Assembly (NCBI GenBank): GCA_017590115.1
Contig: JAGGNK010007449.1
Location: 3,068-67,067 of the forward strand
DNA length: 64,000 nucleotides
Direction of reading: 5' to 3'
From: Montifringilla adamsi
Taxonomy: Eukaryota; Chordata; Aves; Passeriformes; Passeridae
Made by a program: the position numbers and the translations under genes. The notes beneath the pieces were generated by a model, which was given only the letters and a program-made list of their open reading frames with translations, was not told the DNA's origin and made no database searches. Each line of letters opens with the position of its first letter. Positions within the stretch are counted from its first letter, which is position 1. This document shows, one piece after another, positions 1 to 9,570 of the stretch.

Positions 1-392
1 CTCTCAAGGGCTTTTCCCGGGACTGGCACAGCCGAGGCTCTGCTGGGGAGCCTGGGCTGGAGAAGTTTCTCCCTCTCCCCACCTCAGGCCCTTCCTCCCC
101 TCCCTCCTCCCCTCCCCGGCTCCCCCTCATCTCCCCCAAAGCAGGCCCAGCCCCACCCTTTTCCCCCCTGTTATCCCATCCCTGTTTTCCCCCGGAGACT
201 GCACTGGACACGGTGGCTAAGTGGGAACTGGAACAACTCTAATTGAAGCACAAAGTGGGTTCCCCCTCGGGGCGGGCGCAGGGGTCAGCGTGGGCAGGGC
301 ACAGCAGCCCTGGGCACCGGGGCTGAGCTGGCCCCGCAGCCACGGCCCCGGCTGGGAATGCTTGCCAGAACTGGATCAGCTCATCCCGCTGC
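1..392. other. No gene seen; sequence downstream of the acrosin stop codon
   Basis: GC-rich single-copy-looking sequence. On the minus strand it follows the acrosin stop and should hold its 3' UTR, but no AATAAA or ATTAAA hexamer was seen on that strand. If the ARSA exon at 1169-1413 belongs to an intact gene, this stretch would also lie in ARSA intron 1. Confidence 0.5.
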
Positions 393-758
393 TCAGGCTT
401 TCTCTCCCTTCAGGAACTGCAGGAGCTCCAGCAGCAGGTTCAGGAATTTCCCCAGGATCTGTTGTTGGAAGGAAATCTTCGTGTAATCCTCCGAGTCCTC
501 CGGGATGGGATTCTCCTCATCCTCCAAATCTGCCTCGGGCTCTTCCTCCGGGCTCGGGAAGGGCTCGGGTGGAGGAGCGTCGGCTTCTGGTGGGAGCAGT
601 CCCATCTGCACCTGGATCCAGGTGTGGAACTGCTGGGTGGAGGTGAACACCCCGGGCCGCTTGGCCCCGGCACAGCCCTTGCCCCAGCTGGCCAGTCCCA
701 CCAGCCAGAAGTAGTCACCAACGTTGTCCTTGCAGACCAGGGGAGCCCCGCTGTCCCC
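393..758 (-). CDS. ACR: ACR terminal exon: catalytic-Ser block and C-terminal tail
   Basis: 366 nt with acceptor tgtcgcag at 759-760. It opens [19 protein letters not shown], where the Ser is the nucleophile position and the second Gly of GDSGGP is Ala. [17 protein letters not shown] and the final TWIQVQM helix are typical of acrosin. A tail follows with [14 protein letters not shown] and further acidic residues, ending in a hydrophobic amphipathic helix, as in mammalian acrosin (which ends its heavy chain with a comparable LKGK helix). The stop TGA is at 395-393. Confidence 0.88.
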   Translation of the reverse strand, partial: GDSGAPLVCKDNVGDYFWLVGLASWGKGCAGAKRPGVFTSTQQFHTWIQVQMGLLPPEADAPPPEPFPSPEEEPEADLEDEENPIPEDSEDYTKISFQQQILGKFLNLLLELLQFLKGEKA

Positions 759-2802
759 CTGCGACAGGAGAGAGGGGTCAGGGGCTGCGCCAGGCCGGGC
801 CCTGCCCATCCTGACCCCTCCAGAACTTTGTTCCCGGCTGGATTTCCATGGCAAGGCTCAGCTCTGGGGCTGGGGGCTCCAGGCTGCCAGCGCCTACCCC
901 GACCGAGTCCCACCCGAGTCGTCGGACGGGCAGGGAACGGGAGCTCTGGGACATCCACACCTGGGGCTGCCGGGAGCACGGGGTGGGCTCTGTGGGACAG
1001 TGCCAGCCTTGGGGACAAGGGGACACAGGGCAGGGACAGGGATGGGGAAGGGACACCCGTCAGTGCTGGGGACACGGGGCTGGGAGGGCACCGGGCCAGG
1101 CCCAGACAGAGCCAGGCCTTGCTGATTATCCCGGGACACCCCGCTCCCTCCCCGCCGCGGGGCCGTACCGGGACGGGCTGCAGACGGCGGCGCTGCTGTA
1201 GAAGTCGGTGAAGCGCAGCCCGCGGGCCGCCAGCCGGTCCAGGTGCGGCGTGGCGGACGAGGGGTGCCCGTAGCTGCCCAGGTCCCCGAAGCCCAGATCG
1301 TCCGCCAGCACCAGCACGAAGTTGGGCCGGGCGGCGGCGGCGCGCACGGGCGGCGGCAGCACCAGCAGCGCTATGAGCGGCAGCCAGGGGAGGTGGCGGC
1401 CCCGCGGCCCCATGGCGCTGCCCTGGCGGTGTCCCCCCGCTGTCCCGGGGCTGTCCCGGGATGTCCCCGAGCGCTCCTCGGGAGGTGCCGGCAGTGCCCC
1501 AGCCGCTGACGTGATGCGCATGGCGGCCACGCGGCCGCGGGGCGTGCTGGGAGTTGTAGTTCCGAGCGGCGGTGGCGGGCACGGGGTGGCACGGCCGGGA
1601 ATGGGCGTGCCAGGGAGGGACATGGCAGAGCAGGGGTGGCCTCTGGGCAGCTCGGGAATGTCCCCAGCGAGGAGGCTGCACCGCGCTGGGGTCTCCGTTC
1701 AGGGCTGGGCGCTGCCCAGGGCAGCTCTGCCTTCTGTGCAGGGGAATTTCTGGGATTTGTCCCTGCCCGCTCCTCTGGTGTCACTGCTGGGATCCCAGGA
1801 GCAGAGCCTGGACCTTGCTTCTACAGCAGGAGCACCCAGAGCCCGGGCGGGCACTGACCGCTGTCCGGGGTGGCTCTCCAGCCCGCGATGTAGCAGGTTT
1901 TCAGCTCGGGCACTGCCAGGGAGCTGTCGGGCACGCAGCCCAGCTGGATGTAGTCGCTGCACTCCACGGGCTGGTCCAGCTCCAGCAGCGCGATGTTGTT
2001 CCTGGCCGTGCCCTTGTCGTAGTACTGGTGCACCAGGAGCCTCTGGATGTGGCGCAGCTGGGCCTCGGGGCCCGGCTGGCTCAGATCCGTGGCCCCGATC
2101 ACCACTTCCCACCGGGAAATGTCCCTGGGGAGCAGGAGATGGACAGAGGGGTGACACGGAGCAGAACCGGGGACTGCAGCAGCCAAATTCCCTTCCTGCA
2201 CTGGGCACCTCCCTGTGCTGAGGGGACACCCCTGATCCTCCTGTGGGGACATGCCTGACCCTATTCTGGGGACACCTCTGCCCCTCCTTTGGGGACACCC
2301 CTGCCCCTCCTGTGGGGACACCTCTGTCCCTGCTCGTCCTTACCCGGCCCTGGCGAAGCAGTGTGCCACCGTGAGCACCCACTGGGGGTGGATCAGTGCC
2401 CCCGAGCACATGTGCCACGTGCCGTTCTCCCAGGTGGCCTGGACGCTGATGACACCAGGCCAGGCCCCCGGGTGGACCTCAGAGCCACCCGTGTCCTGGG
2501 AGGAGCCATCGGAAGATTCCAAGGATTCGTAGTCATTGTTCTGGGAATATTCAGCAACCACGGAGCTGTGGTCGAAGGCCATGGGCCGGAGCCCGCAGGT
2601 GCCTCTGGAAGCACAAAGCCATCAGTGCCCCGCTCGGGGACAGCAGGGACAGGGACCCCGAGGGGCTCCTCTGTGCCCAGGCTGTGCCAGGGAAGCCCCC
2701 GAGTGTCCCCGAGCCCCCCGGGGCCACTGACCTGCAGGTGTCCCAGGTGGCCCCCAGGGGCCCGGCCAGGGCCAGCAGGACGAGCAGCCCCAGCAAAGCC
2801 AT
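393..2802 (-). CDS. ACR: Acrosin gene (ACR), four recognisable exons, one internal exon not found
   Basis: Acrosin is a trypsin-like (S1 family) serine protease stored in the sperm acrosome. Coding exons on the minus strand are 2802-2732, 2604-2344, 2124-1859 and 758-393, all with consensus GT/AG borders. Visible features are a signal peptide, the light-chain CGLR motif, the catalytic-His block (LTVAHC), the terminal-exon block [11 protein letters not shown], and [14 protein letters not shown] followed by an acrosin-like C-terminal helix ([13 protein letters not shown]). The exon expected between 1859 and 758, carrying the specificity-pocket Asp, was not found. Exon 3 ends in phase 1 and the last exon starts in phase 0, so joining them directly breaks the frame. 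Three active-site features are abnormal: no R-IVGG cleavage site, NNIALL in place of NDIALL, and GDSGAP. The human C-terminal proline-rich tail is replaced by an acidic Glu/Asp-Pro segment. It could be a decaying gene, a pseudoprotease or a mis-assembled locus. The family call is secure; integrity is not. Confidence 0.88.
1169..1413 (-). CDS. ARSA: Arylsulfatase A first coding exon, between two ACR exons
   Basis: ARSA is the lysosomal cerebroside-3-sulfatase. This 245-nt exon encodes a signal peptide ([20 protein letters not shown]), then [40 protein letters not shown], and [14 protein letters not shown]. The DD pair is the sulfatase metal-binding motif, and CSPSR is the formylglycine signature whose Cys is the catalytic residue. 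The donor CG|gtacgg splits the Arg codon exactly where the mammalian ARSA exon 1 ends. The ATG at 1413 is preferred over an in-frame upstream Met at 1521 because it begins the hydrophobic leader. No later ARSA exon is visible leftwards to position 1, and the acrosin terminal exon lies about 410 bases downstream. It is either a gene whose intron 1 engulfs the ACR terminal exon and continues outside the window, an isolated duplicated exon, or a mis-assembly. Confidence 0.87.
1414..1600 (-). promoter_or_regulatory. CpG-rich ARSA promoter with ZNF143/THAP11-type motif
   Basis: CpG-dense sequence directly upstream of the ARSA ATG. At 1545-1560 the minus strand reads ACTACAACTCCCAGCA, which fits the known ZNF143/THAP11 promoter element (ACTACAnnTCCC). 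Such sites mark many housekeeping promoters. Its presence suggests that promoter and exon moved, or have stayed, together as a functional unit. The motif match is seen; activity is inferred. Confidence 0.55.
1859..2124 (-). CDS. ACR: ACR exon 3: expected catalytic-Asp block
   Basis: 266 nt, acceptor tccccag and donor gtcagt. It translates as [16 protein letters not shown]..., then [20 protein letters not shown], and ends in [12 protein letters not shown]. The family consensus is NDIALL, with the Asp completing the catalytic triad. Here the codon is AAC (Asn), one base from GAC. The AGW motif near the end is standard for the family. The exon ends with one extra base (phase 1). Confidence 0.87.
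1860..2343. other. ACR intron 2 side: short GGGGACA minisatellite between exons 2 and 3
   Basis: Between exon 3 (ending at 2124 on the plus scale) and exon 2 (from 2344) the intron carries a short repeat of about 20 bases per unit, 'ctgtggggacacctctgccc' and variants, at about 2220-2335. No exon-like segment was seen here. Confidence 0.5.
2344..2604 (-). CDS. ACR: ACR exon 2: light chain and catalytic-His block
   Basis: 261 nt with acceptor ttccag and donor gtaagg. It begins [12 protein letters not shown], matching the acrosin light chain, and ends with [14 protein letters not shown], where the His is the catalytic residue. Between them the expected R-IVGG activation motif is absent: an acidic, Ser-rich stretch ([20 protein letters not shown]) is followed by [18 protein letters not shown]. 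Without the new N-terminus created by IVGG cleavage, a conventional S1 protease would not form its active conformation. No stop or frameshift is seen. Confidence 0.87.
2732..2802 (-). CDS. ACR: ACR exon 1: signal peptide
   Basis: The ATG is at 2802. It encodes a short, strongly hydrophobic leader beginning [18 protein letters not shown], typical of a secretory signal peptide, then TWDTC. The donor is AG|gtcagt at 2731. The exon is 71 nt and leaves two bases to be completed by exon 2, giving Arg. This ATG was chosen because it starts the hydrophobic leader and follows a compact promoter containing a CRE. Confidence 0.85.
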
Positions 2803-2865
2803 CGGTGCCAGCGCAGGTGGCAGAGCCAGAGCGGAGCTGTCACCTCTGGTGCCAGCGGGCCGAGG

Positions 2866-2873
2866 TGACGTCA
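2866..2873. promoter_or_regulatory. Perfect cAMP response element upstream of ACR
   Basis: TGACGTCA, the palindromic full CRE, lies 64 bases upstream of the ACR start codon. CREM binding to promoter-proximal CREs is an established mode of spermatid-specific transcription, which fits acrosin. The motif is directly seen; its use is inferred from position and gene function. Confidence 0.6.
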
Positions 2874-2927
2874 CAGAGCGGCGGAACCTTGGAACGCTTG
2901 GGGTGGCAGGGACCGCAGCGACCGCGC

Positions 2928-2965
2928 GCTGCCACCCGTGCCACCCGTGCCACCCGTGCCACCTC
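2928..2965. repeat. 10-bp microarray gccacccgtg
   Basis: About four tandem copies of the decamer gccacccgtg, in the intergenic region upstream of the ACR promoter. Confidence 0.8.
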
Positions 2966-3096
2966 CCGCCGTGCCCGGCCGGCCCCGCTGGCACCGGGGG
3001 TACCAGGGACGGGGCGGCCGCAGCTCCCCGGGAATGGGGCGGGCCCAGCAGGAGGGAGGGGAAGACCGGCCATGAGGGCTGGGCCACCGGGGAGTT

Positions 3097-3315
3097 GTGT
3101 CCCCGGAGGGGCAGCTCCATTGTCACCGCTGTTCCCTGATCCCAAAGATTTGTGTCCCCCCAGGACAGCTCCATTGTCACCGCTGCTCCCCGATCCCAAA
3201 GATTTGTGTCCCTTTGGGGCCGCTCCATGATCCCAGCTCTGATCCCAAAGATTTGTGTCCCCCCCAGGACTGCTCCTTTGTCACCGCTGCTCCCCGATCC
3301 CAGCTCTGATCCCAA
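3097..3315. repeat. Left flank of the 67-bp array: diverged units
   Basis: Four or so diverged relatives of the 67-bp unit, sharing 'aaagatttgtgtcc' and 'ctccattgtcaccgctg' with varied spacing and some shortened units. Related diverged units reappear at 8341-8800, so the homogeneous core is bounded on both sides by older copies. Confidence 0.85.
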
Positions 3316-6300
3316 GGATTTGTGTCCCCGGAGGGGCAGCTCCATTGTCACCGCTGTTCCCCAGTCCCAGCTCGGATCCCAAGGATTTGTGTCCCCGGAG
3401 GGGCAGCTCCATTGTCACCGCTGTTCCCCAGTCCCAGCTCGGATCCCAAGGATTTGTGTCCCCGGAGGGGCAGCTCCATTGTCACCGCTGTTCCCCAGTC
3501 CCAGCTCGGATCCCAAGGATTTGTGTCCCCGGAGGGGCAGCTCCATTGTCACCGCTGTTCCCCAGTCCCAGCTCGGATCCCAAGGATTTGTGTCCCCGGA
3601 GGGGCAGCTCCATTGTCACCGCTGTTCCCCAGTCCCAGCTCGGATCCCAAGGATTTGTGTCCCCGGAGGGGCAGCTCCATTGTCACCGCTGTTCCCCAGT
3701 CCCAGCTCGGATCCCAAGGATTTGTGTCCCCGGAGGGGCAGCTCCATTGTCACCGCTGTTCCCCAGTCCCAGCTCGGATCCCAAGGATTTGTGTCCCCGG
3801 AGGGGCAGCTCCATTGTCACCGCTGTTCCCCAGTCCCAGCTCGGATCCCAAGGATTTGTGTCCCCGGAGGGGCAGCTCCATTGTCACCGCTGTTCCCCAG
3901 TCCCAGCTCGGATCCCAAGGATTTGTGTCCCCGGAGGGGCAGCTCCATTGTCACCGCTGTTCCCCAGTCCCAGCTCGGATCCCAAGGATTTGTGTCCCCG
4001 GAGGGGCAGCTCCATTGTCACCGCTGTTCCCCAGTCCCAGCTCGGATCCCAAGGATTTGTGTCCCCGGAGGGGCAGCTCCATTGTCACCGCTGTTCCCCA
4101 GTCCCAGCTCGGATCCCAAGGATTTGTGTCCCCGGAGGGGCAGCTCCATTGTCACCGCTGTTCCCCAGTCCCAGCTCGGATCCCAAGGATTTGTGTCCCC
4201 GGAGGGGCAGCTCCATTGTCACCGCTGTTCCCCAGTCCCAGCTCGGATCCCAAGGATTTGTGTCCCCGGAGGGGCAGCTCCATTGTCACCGCTGTTCCCC
4301 AGTCCCAGCTCGGATCCCAAGGATTTGTGTCCCCGGAGGGGCAGCTCCATTGTCACCGCTGTTCCCCAGTCCCAGCTCGGATCCCAAGGATTTGTGTCCC
4401 CGGAGGGGCAGCTCCATTGTCACCGCTGTTCCCCAGTCCCAGCTCGGATCCCAAGGATTTGTGTCCCCGGAGGGGCAGCTCCATTGTCACCGCTGTTCCC
4501 CAGTCCCAGCTCGGATCCCAAGGATTTGTGTCCCCGGAGGGGCAGCTCCATTGTCACCGCTGTTCCCCAGTCCCAGCTCGGATCCCAAGGATTTGTGTCC
4601 CCGGAGGGGCAGCTCCATTGTCACCGCTGTTCCCCAGTCCCAGCTCGGATCCCAAGGATTTGTGTCCCCGGAGGGGCAGCTCCATTGTCACCGCTGTTCC
4701 CCAGTCCCAGCTCGGATCCCAAGGATTTGTGTCCCCGGAGGGGCAGCTCCATTGTCACCGCTGTTCCCCAGTCCCAGCTCGGATCCCAAGGATTTGTGTC
4801 CCCGGAGGGGCAGCTCCATTGTCACCGCTGTTCCCCAGTCCCAGCTCGGATCCCAAGGATTTGTGTCCCCGGAGGGGCAGCTCCATTGTCACCGCTGTTC
4901 CCCAGTCCCAGCTCGGATCCCAAGGATTTGTGTCCCCGGAGGGGCAGCTCCATTGTCACCGCTGTTCCCCAGTCCCAGCTCGGATCCCAAGGATTTGTGT
5001 CCCCGGAGGGGCAGCTCCATTGTCACCGCTGTTCCCCAGTCCCAGCTCGGATCCCAAGGATTTGTGTCCCCGGAGGGGCAGCTCCATTGTCACCGCTGTT
5101 CCCCAGTCCCAGCTCGGATCCCAAGGATTTGTGTCCCCGGAGGGGCAGCTCCATTGTCACCGCTGTTCCCCAGTCCCAGCTCGGATCCCAAGGATTTGTG
5201 TCCCCGGAGGGGCAGCTCCATTGTCACCGCTGTTCCCCAGTCCCAGCTCGGATCCCAAGGATTTGTGTCCCCGGAGGGGCAGCTCCATTGTCACCGCTGT
5301 TCCCCAGTCCCAGCTCGGATCCCAAGGATTTGTGTCCCCGGAGGGGCAGCTCCATTGTCACCGCTGTTCCCCAGTCCCAGCTCGGATCCCAAGGATTTGT
5401 GTCCCCGGAGGGGCAGCTCCATTGTCACCGCTGTTCCCCAGTCCCAGCTCGGATCCCAAGGATTTGTGTCCCCGGAGGGGCAGCTCCATTGTCACCGCTG
5501 TTCCCCAGTCCCAGCTCGGATCCCAAGGATTTGTGTCCCCGGAGGGGCAGCTCCATTGTCACCGCTGTTCCCCAGTCCCAGCTCGGATCCCAAGGATTTG
5601 TGTCCCCGGAGGGGCAGCTCCATTGTCACCGCTGTTCCCCAGTCCCAGCTCGGATCCCAAGGATTTGTGTCCCCGGAGGGGCAGCTCCATTGTCACCGCT
5701 GTTCCCCAGTCCCAGCTCGGATCCCAAGGATTTGTGTCCCCGGAGGGGCAGCTCCATTGTCACCGCTGTTCCCCAGTCCCAGCTCGGATCCCAAGGATTT
5801 GTGTCCCCGGAGGGGCAGCTCCATTGTCACCGCTGTTCCCCAGTCCCAGCTCGGATCCCAAGGATTTGTGTCCCCGGAGGGGCAGCTCCATTGTCACCGC
5901 TGTTCCCCAGTCCCAGCTCGGATCCCAAGGATTTGTGTCCCCGGAGGGGCAGCTCCATTGTCACCGCTGTTCCCCAGTCCCAGCTCGGATCCCAAGGATT
6001 TGTGTCCCCGGAGGGGCAGCTCCATTGTCACCGCTGTTCCCCAGTCCCAGCTCGGATCCCAAGGATTTGTGTCCCCGGAGGGGCAGCTCCATTGTCACCG
6101 CTGTTCCCCAGTCCCAGCTCGGATCCCAAGGATTTGTGTCCCCGGAGGGGCAGCTCCATTGTCACCGCTGTTCCCCAGTCCCAGCTCGGATCCCAAGGAT
6201 TTGTGTCCCCGGAGGGGCAGCTCCATTGTCACCGCTGTTCCCCAGTCCCAGCTCGGATCCCAAGGATTTGTGTCCCCGGAGGGGCAGCTCCATTGTCACC

Positions 6301-8340
6301 GCTGTTCCCCAGTCCCAGCTCGGATCCCAAGGATTTGTGTCCCCGGAGGGGCAGCTCCATTGTCACCGCTGTTCCCCAGTCCCAGCTCGGATCCCAAGGA
6401 TTTGTGTCCCCGGAGGGGCAGCTCCATTGTCACCGCTGTTCCCCAGTCCCAGCTCGGATCCCAAGGATTTGTGTCCCCGGAGGGGCAGCTCCATTGTCAC
6501 CGCTGTTCCCCAGTCCCAGCTCGGATCCCAAGGATTTGTGTCCCCGGAGGGGCAGCTCCATTGTCACCGCTGTTCCCCAGTCCCAGCTCGGATCCCAAGG
6601 ATTTGTGTCCCCGGAGGGGCAGCTCCATTGTCACCGCTGTTCCCCAGTCCCAGCTCGGATCCCAAGGATTTGTGTCCCCGGAGGGGCAGCTCCATTGTCA
6701 CCGCTGTTCCCCAGTCCCAGCTCGGATCCCAAGGATTTGTGTCCCCGGAGGGGCAGCTCCATTGTCACCGCTGTTCCCCAGTCCCAGCTCGGATCCCAAG
6801 GATTTGTGTCCCCGGAGGGGCAGCTCCATTGTCACCGCTGTTCCCCAGTCCCAGCTCGGATCCCAAGGATTTGTGTCCCCGGAGGGGCAGCTCCATTGTC
6901 ACCGCTGTTCCCCAGTCCCAGCTCGGATCCCAAGGATTTGTGTCCCCGGAGGGGCAGCTCCATTGTCACCGCTGTTCCCCAGTCCCAGCTCGGATCCCAA
7001 GGATTTGTGTCCCCGGAGGGGCAGCTCCATTGTCACCGCTGTTCCCCAGTCCCAGCTCGGATCCCAAGGATTTGTGTCCCCGGAGGGGCAGCTCCATTGT
7101 CACCGCTGTTCCCCAGTCCCAGCTCGGATCCCAAGGATTTGTGTCCCCGGAGGGGCAGCTCCATTGTCACCGCTGTTCCCCAGTCCCAGCTCGGATCCCA
7201 AGGATTTGTGTCCCCGGAGGGGCAGCTCCATTGTCACCGCTGTTCCCCAGTCCCAGCTCGGATCCCAAGGATTTGTGTCCCCGGAGGGGCAGCTCCATTG
7301 TCACCGCTGTTCCCCAGTCCCAGCTCGGATCCCAAGGATTTGTGTCCCCGGAGGGGCAGCTCCATTGTCACCGCTGTTCCCCAGTCCCAGCTCGGATCCC
7401 AAGGATTTGTGTCCCCGGAGGGGCAGCTCCATTGTCACCGCTGTTCCCCAGTCCCAGCTCGGATCCCAAGGATTTGTGTCCCCGGAGGGGCAGCTCCATT
7501 GTCACCGCTGTTCCCCAGTCCCAGCTCGGATCCCAAGGATTTGTGTCCCCGGAGGGGCAGCTCCATTGTCACCGCTGTTCCCCAGTCCCAGCTCGGATCC
7601 CAAGGATTTGTGTCCCCGGAGGGGCAGCTCCATTGTCACCGCTGTTCCCCAGTCCCAGCTCGGATCCCAAGGATTTGTGTCCCCGGAGGGGCAGCTCCAT
7701 TGTCACCGCTGTTCCCCAGTCCCAGCTCGGATCCCAAGGATTTGTGTCCCCGGAGGGGCAGCTCCATTGTCACCGCTGTTCCCCAGTCCCAGCTCGGATC
7801 CCAAGGATTTGTGTCCCCGGAGGGGCAGCTCCATTGTCACCGCTGTTCCCCAGTCCCAGCTCGGATCCCAAGGATTTGTGTCCCCGGAGGGGCAGCTCCA
7901 TTGTCACCGCTGTTCCCCAGTCCCAGCTCGGATCCCAAGGATTTGTGTCCCCGGAGGGGCAGCTCCATTGTCACCGCTGTTCCCCAGTCCCAGCTCGGAT
8001 CCCAAGGATTTGTGTCCCCGGAGGGGCAGCTCCATTGTCACCGCTGTTCCCCAGTCCCAGCTCGGATCCCAAGGATTTGTGTCCCCGGAGGGGCAGCTCC
8101 ATTGTCACCGCTGTTCCCCAGTCCCAGCTCGGATCCCAAGGATTTGTGTCCCCGGAGGGGCAGCTCCATTGTCACCGCTGTTCCCCAGTCCCAGCTCGGA
8201 TCCCAAGGATTTGTGTCCCCGGAGGGGCAGCTCCATTGTCACCGCTGTTCCCCAGTCCCAGCTCTGATCCCAAGGATTTGTGTCCCCGGAGGGGCAGCTC
8301 CATTGTCACCGCTGCTCCCCGATCCCAAAGATTTGTGTCC
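3316..8340. repeat. 67-bp minisatellite/satellite, about 74 phase-perfect copies
   Basis: The unit starts ggatttgtgtccccggaggg and ends cagctcggatcccaa; it is 67 bp and about 63% GC, with one BamHI site (GGATCC) and three CpGs. The first unit starts at 3316 and the last at 8274, exactly 74 periods apart, so no net indel occurred across about 5 kb. Copies look essentially identical; the last differs by a single base (gctctgatcc). Because 67 is not a multiple of 3 and the plus strand of the unit has no stop in any frame, all three forward frames are open for over 1,600 codons. These are not genes: there is no start context, no domain, and all frames give the same peptide shuffled. Confidence 0.96.
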
Positions 8341-8800
8341 CTTTGGGGCCGCTCCATGATCCCAGCTCTGATCCCAAAGATTTGTGTCCCCCCCAGGACA
8401 GCTCCATTGTCACCGCTGCTCCCCGATCCCAAAGATTTGTGTCCCCTCAGGACAGCTCCATTGTCACCTCTGCTCCCTGATCCCAAAGATTTGTGTCCCC
8501 CCCAGGACAGCTCCATTGTCACCTTCCCTCCACGATCCCAAAGATTTGTGTCCCTTTGGGGCCACTCCCCGATCCCAGCCCTGATCCCAAAGATTTGTGT
8601 CCCCTCAAGGACAGCTCCATTGTCACCACCACTCCCCAATCCCAAAGATTTTTGTCCCTTTGGGGCAGCTCTCTGACCCCAGCTCCGATCCCAAAGATTT
8701 GTGTCCCCCCAGGACAGCTCCATTGTCACCGCTGCTCCCCGATCCCAAAGATTTGTGTCCCTTTGGGGCCGCTCCCCGATCCCAGCCCTGATCCCAAATC
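8341..8800. repeat. Right flank of the 67-bp array: diverged units
   Basis: Diverged copies alternating 'ccaggacagctccattgtcac' forms with 'ctttggggccgctcc' forms, of variable length (about 50-105 bp). They match the diverged copies at 3097-3315, indicating the core expanded inside an older, heterogeneous array. Confidence 0.85.
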
Positions 8801-9125
8801 CGTCCCCTCCACCCCGCGGGGCCGGGCAGAGCCGGGATCGCTCCGCACGGGAAGCTCCGGGCTGGGGGCGGTCCTGGGCAGGTGACAGGTGACAGATGGC
8901 TCCGGGATGTCCCTGCGCAGCCGCTGCCACCCCGCAGGCGCCAGCTGGAGCTGTCCCCGGGCGCGTTCCCGACGCCGCTTCCCACGGGCGGCGGCTGCTC
9001 CGCTCCATCTGCGCTCGGGCGGCGCCGCCAGCGGGGCGAGGATGCGGCAGGAGCTGGCCCGGGATCGCCGCGGATTCAGAATGGAGCTCACCCGGGCCAA
9101 TCCCGGGGGCTGCTCGGGCCCTAAA
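8800..9125. promoter_or_regulatory. CpG-rich block, possible promoter
   Basis: CpG-dense, non-tandem sequence between two repeat arrays. No recognisable protein is encoded on either strand. It could be an unassigned promoter or simply unique GC-rich sequence. Confidence 0.3.
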
Positions 9126-9435
9126 TCCCGGGATAACCCCATCCAGCCGGGATAACCCCATCCAAATGGGATAAACCCCATCCAGCCGCACCCCTAAATC
9201 CCGGGATAACCCCATCCAGCCGGGATAAACCCCATCCAGCTGGGATAAACCCCATTCAGAGGCACCCCTAAATCCCGGGATAACTCCATCCAGCTGCACC
9301 CCTAAATCCCGGGATAACCCCATGCAGCCGAGATAACCCCATCCAGCTGCTCCCCTGAATCCCGGGATAACCCCATGCAGCTGTCCCCTAAATCCCGGGA
9401 CAACCCCATCCAGCCGCACCCATAAATCCCGCACG
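9126..9435. repeat. gggataaccccatccagc repeat, left (forward) arm
   Basis: Irregular tandem copies of gggataaccccatccagc separated by 'cacccctaaatcccgggata' variants. The same motif in reverse complement fills 10190-10860, so the two arrays are in inverted orientation around a 750-bp centre. Confidence 0.88.
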
Positions 9436-9538
9436 AGCAGGATTTTCGATATTCCCGAGGATTTTGAACATCCCACAATTTCTCTGTGTGCCTGTGCTGA
9501 TTTCTTGTCTTCCTGGTGGTGTTTTGGGGTGGATTTTA

Positions 9539-9570
<32 letters not shown>

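Noticed and set aside
1169..1521. Upstream in-frame Met at 1521 as the ARSA start
   Set aside because: It would place a charged, low-complexity stretch before the signal peptide; the Met at 1413 begins the hydrophobic leader.
3152..8676. Three plus-strand frames of 1,670-1,784 codons
   Set aside because: Products of the stop-free 67-bp unit; all three give the same residues in a permuted order, with no domains and no initiation context.
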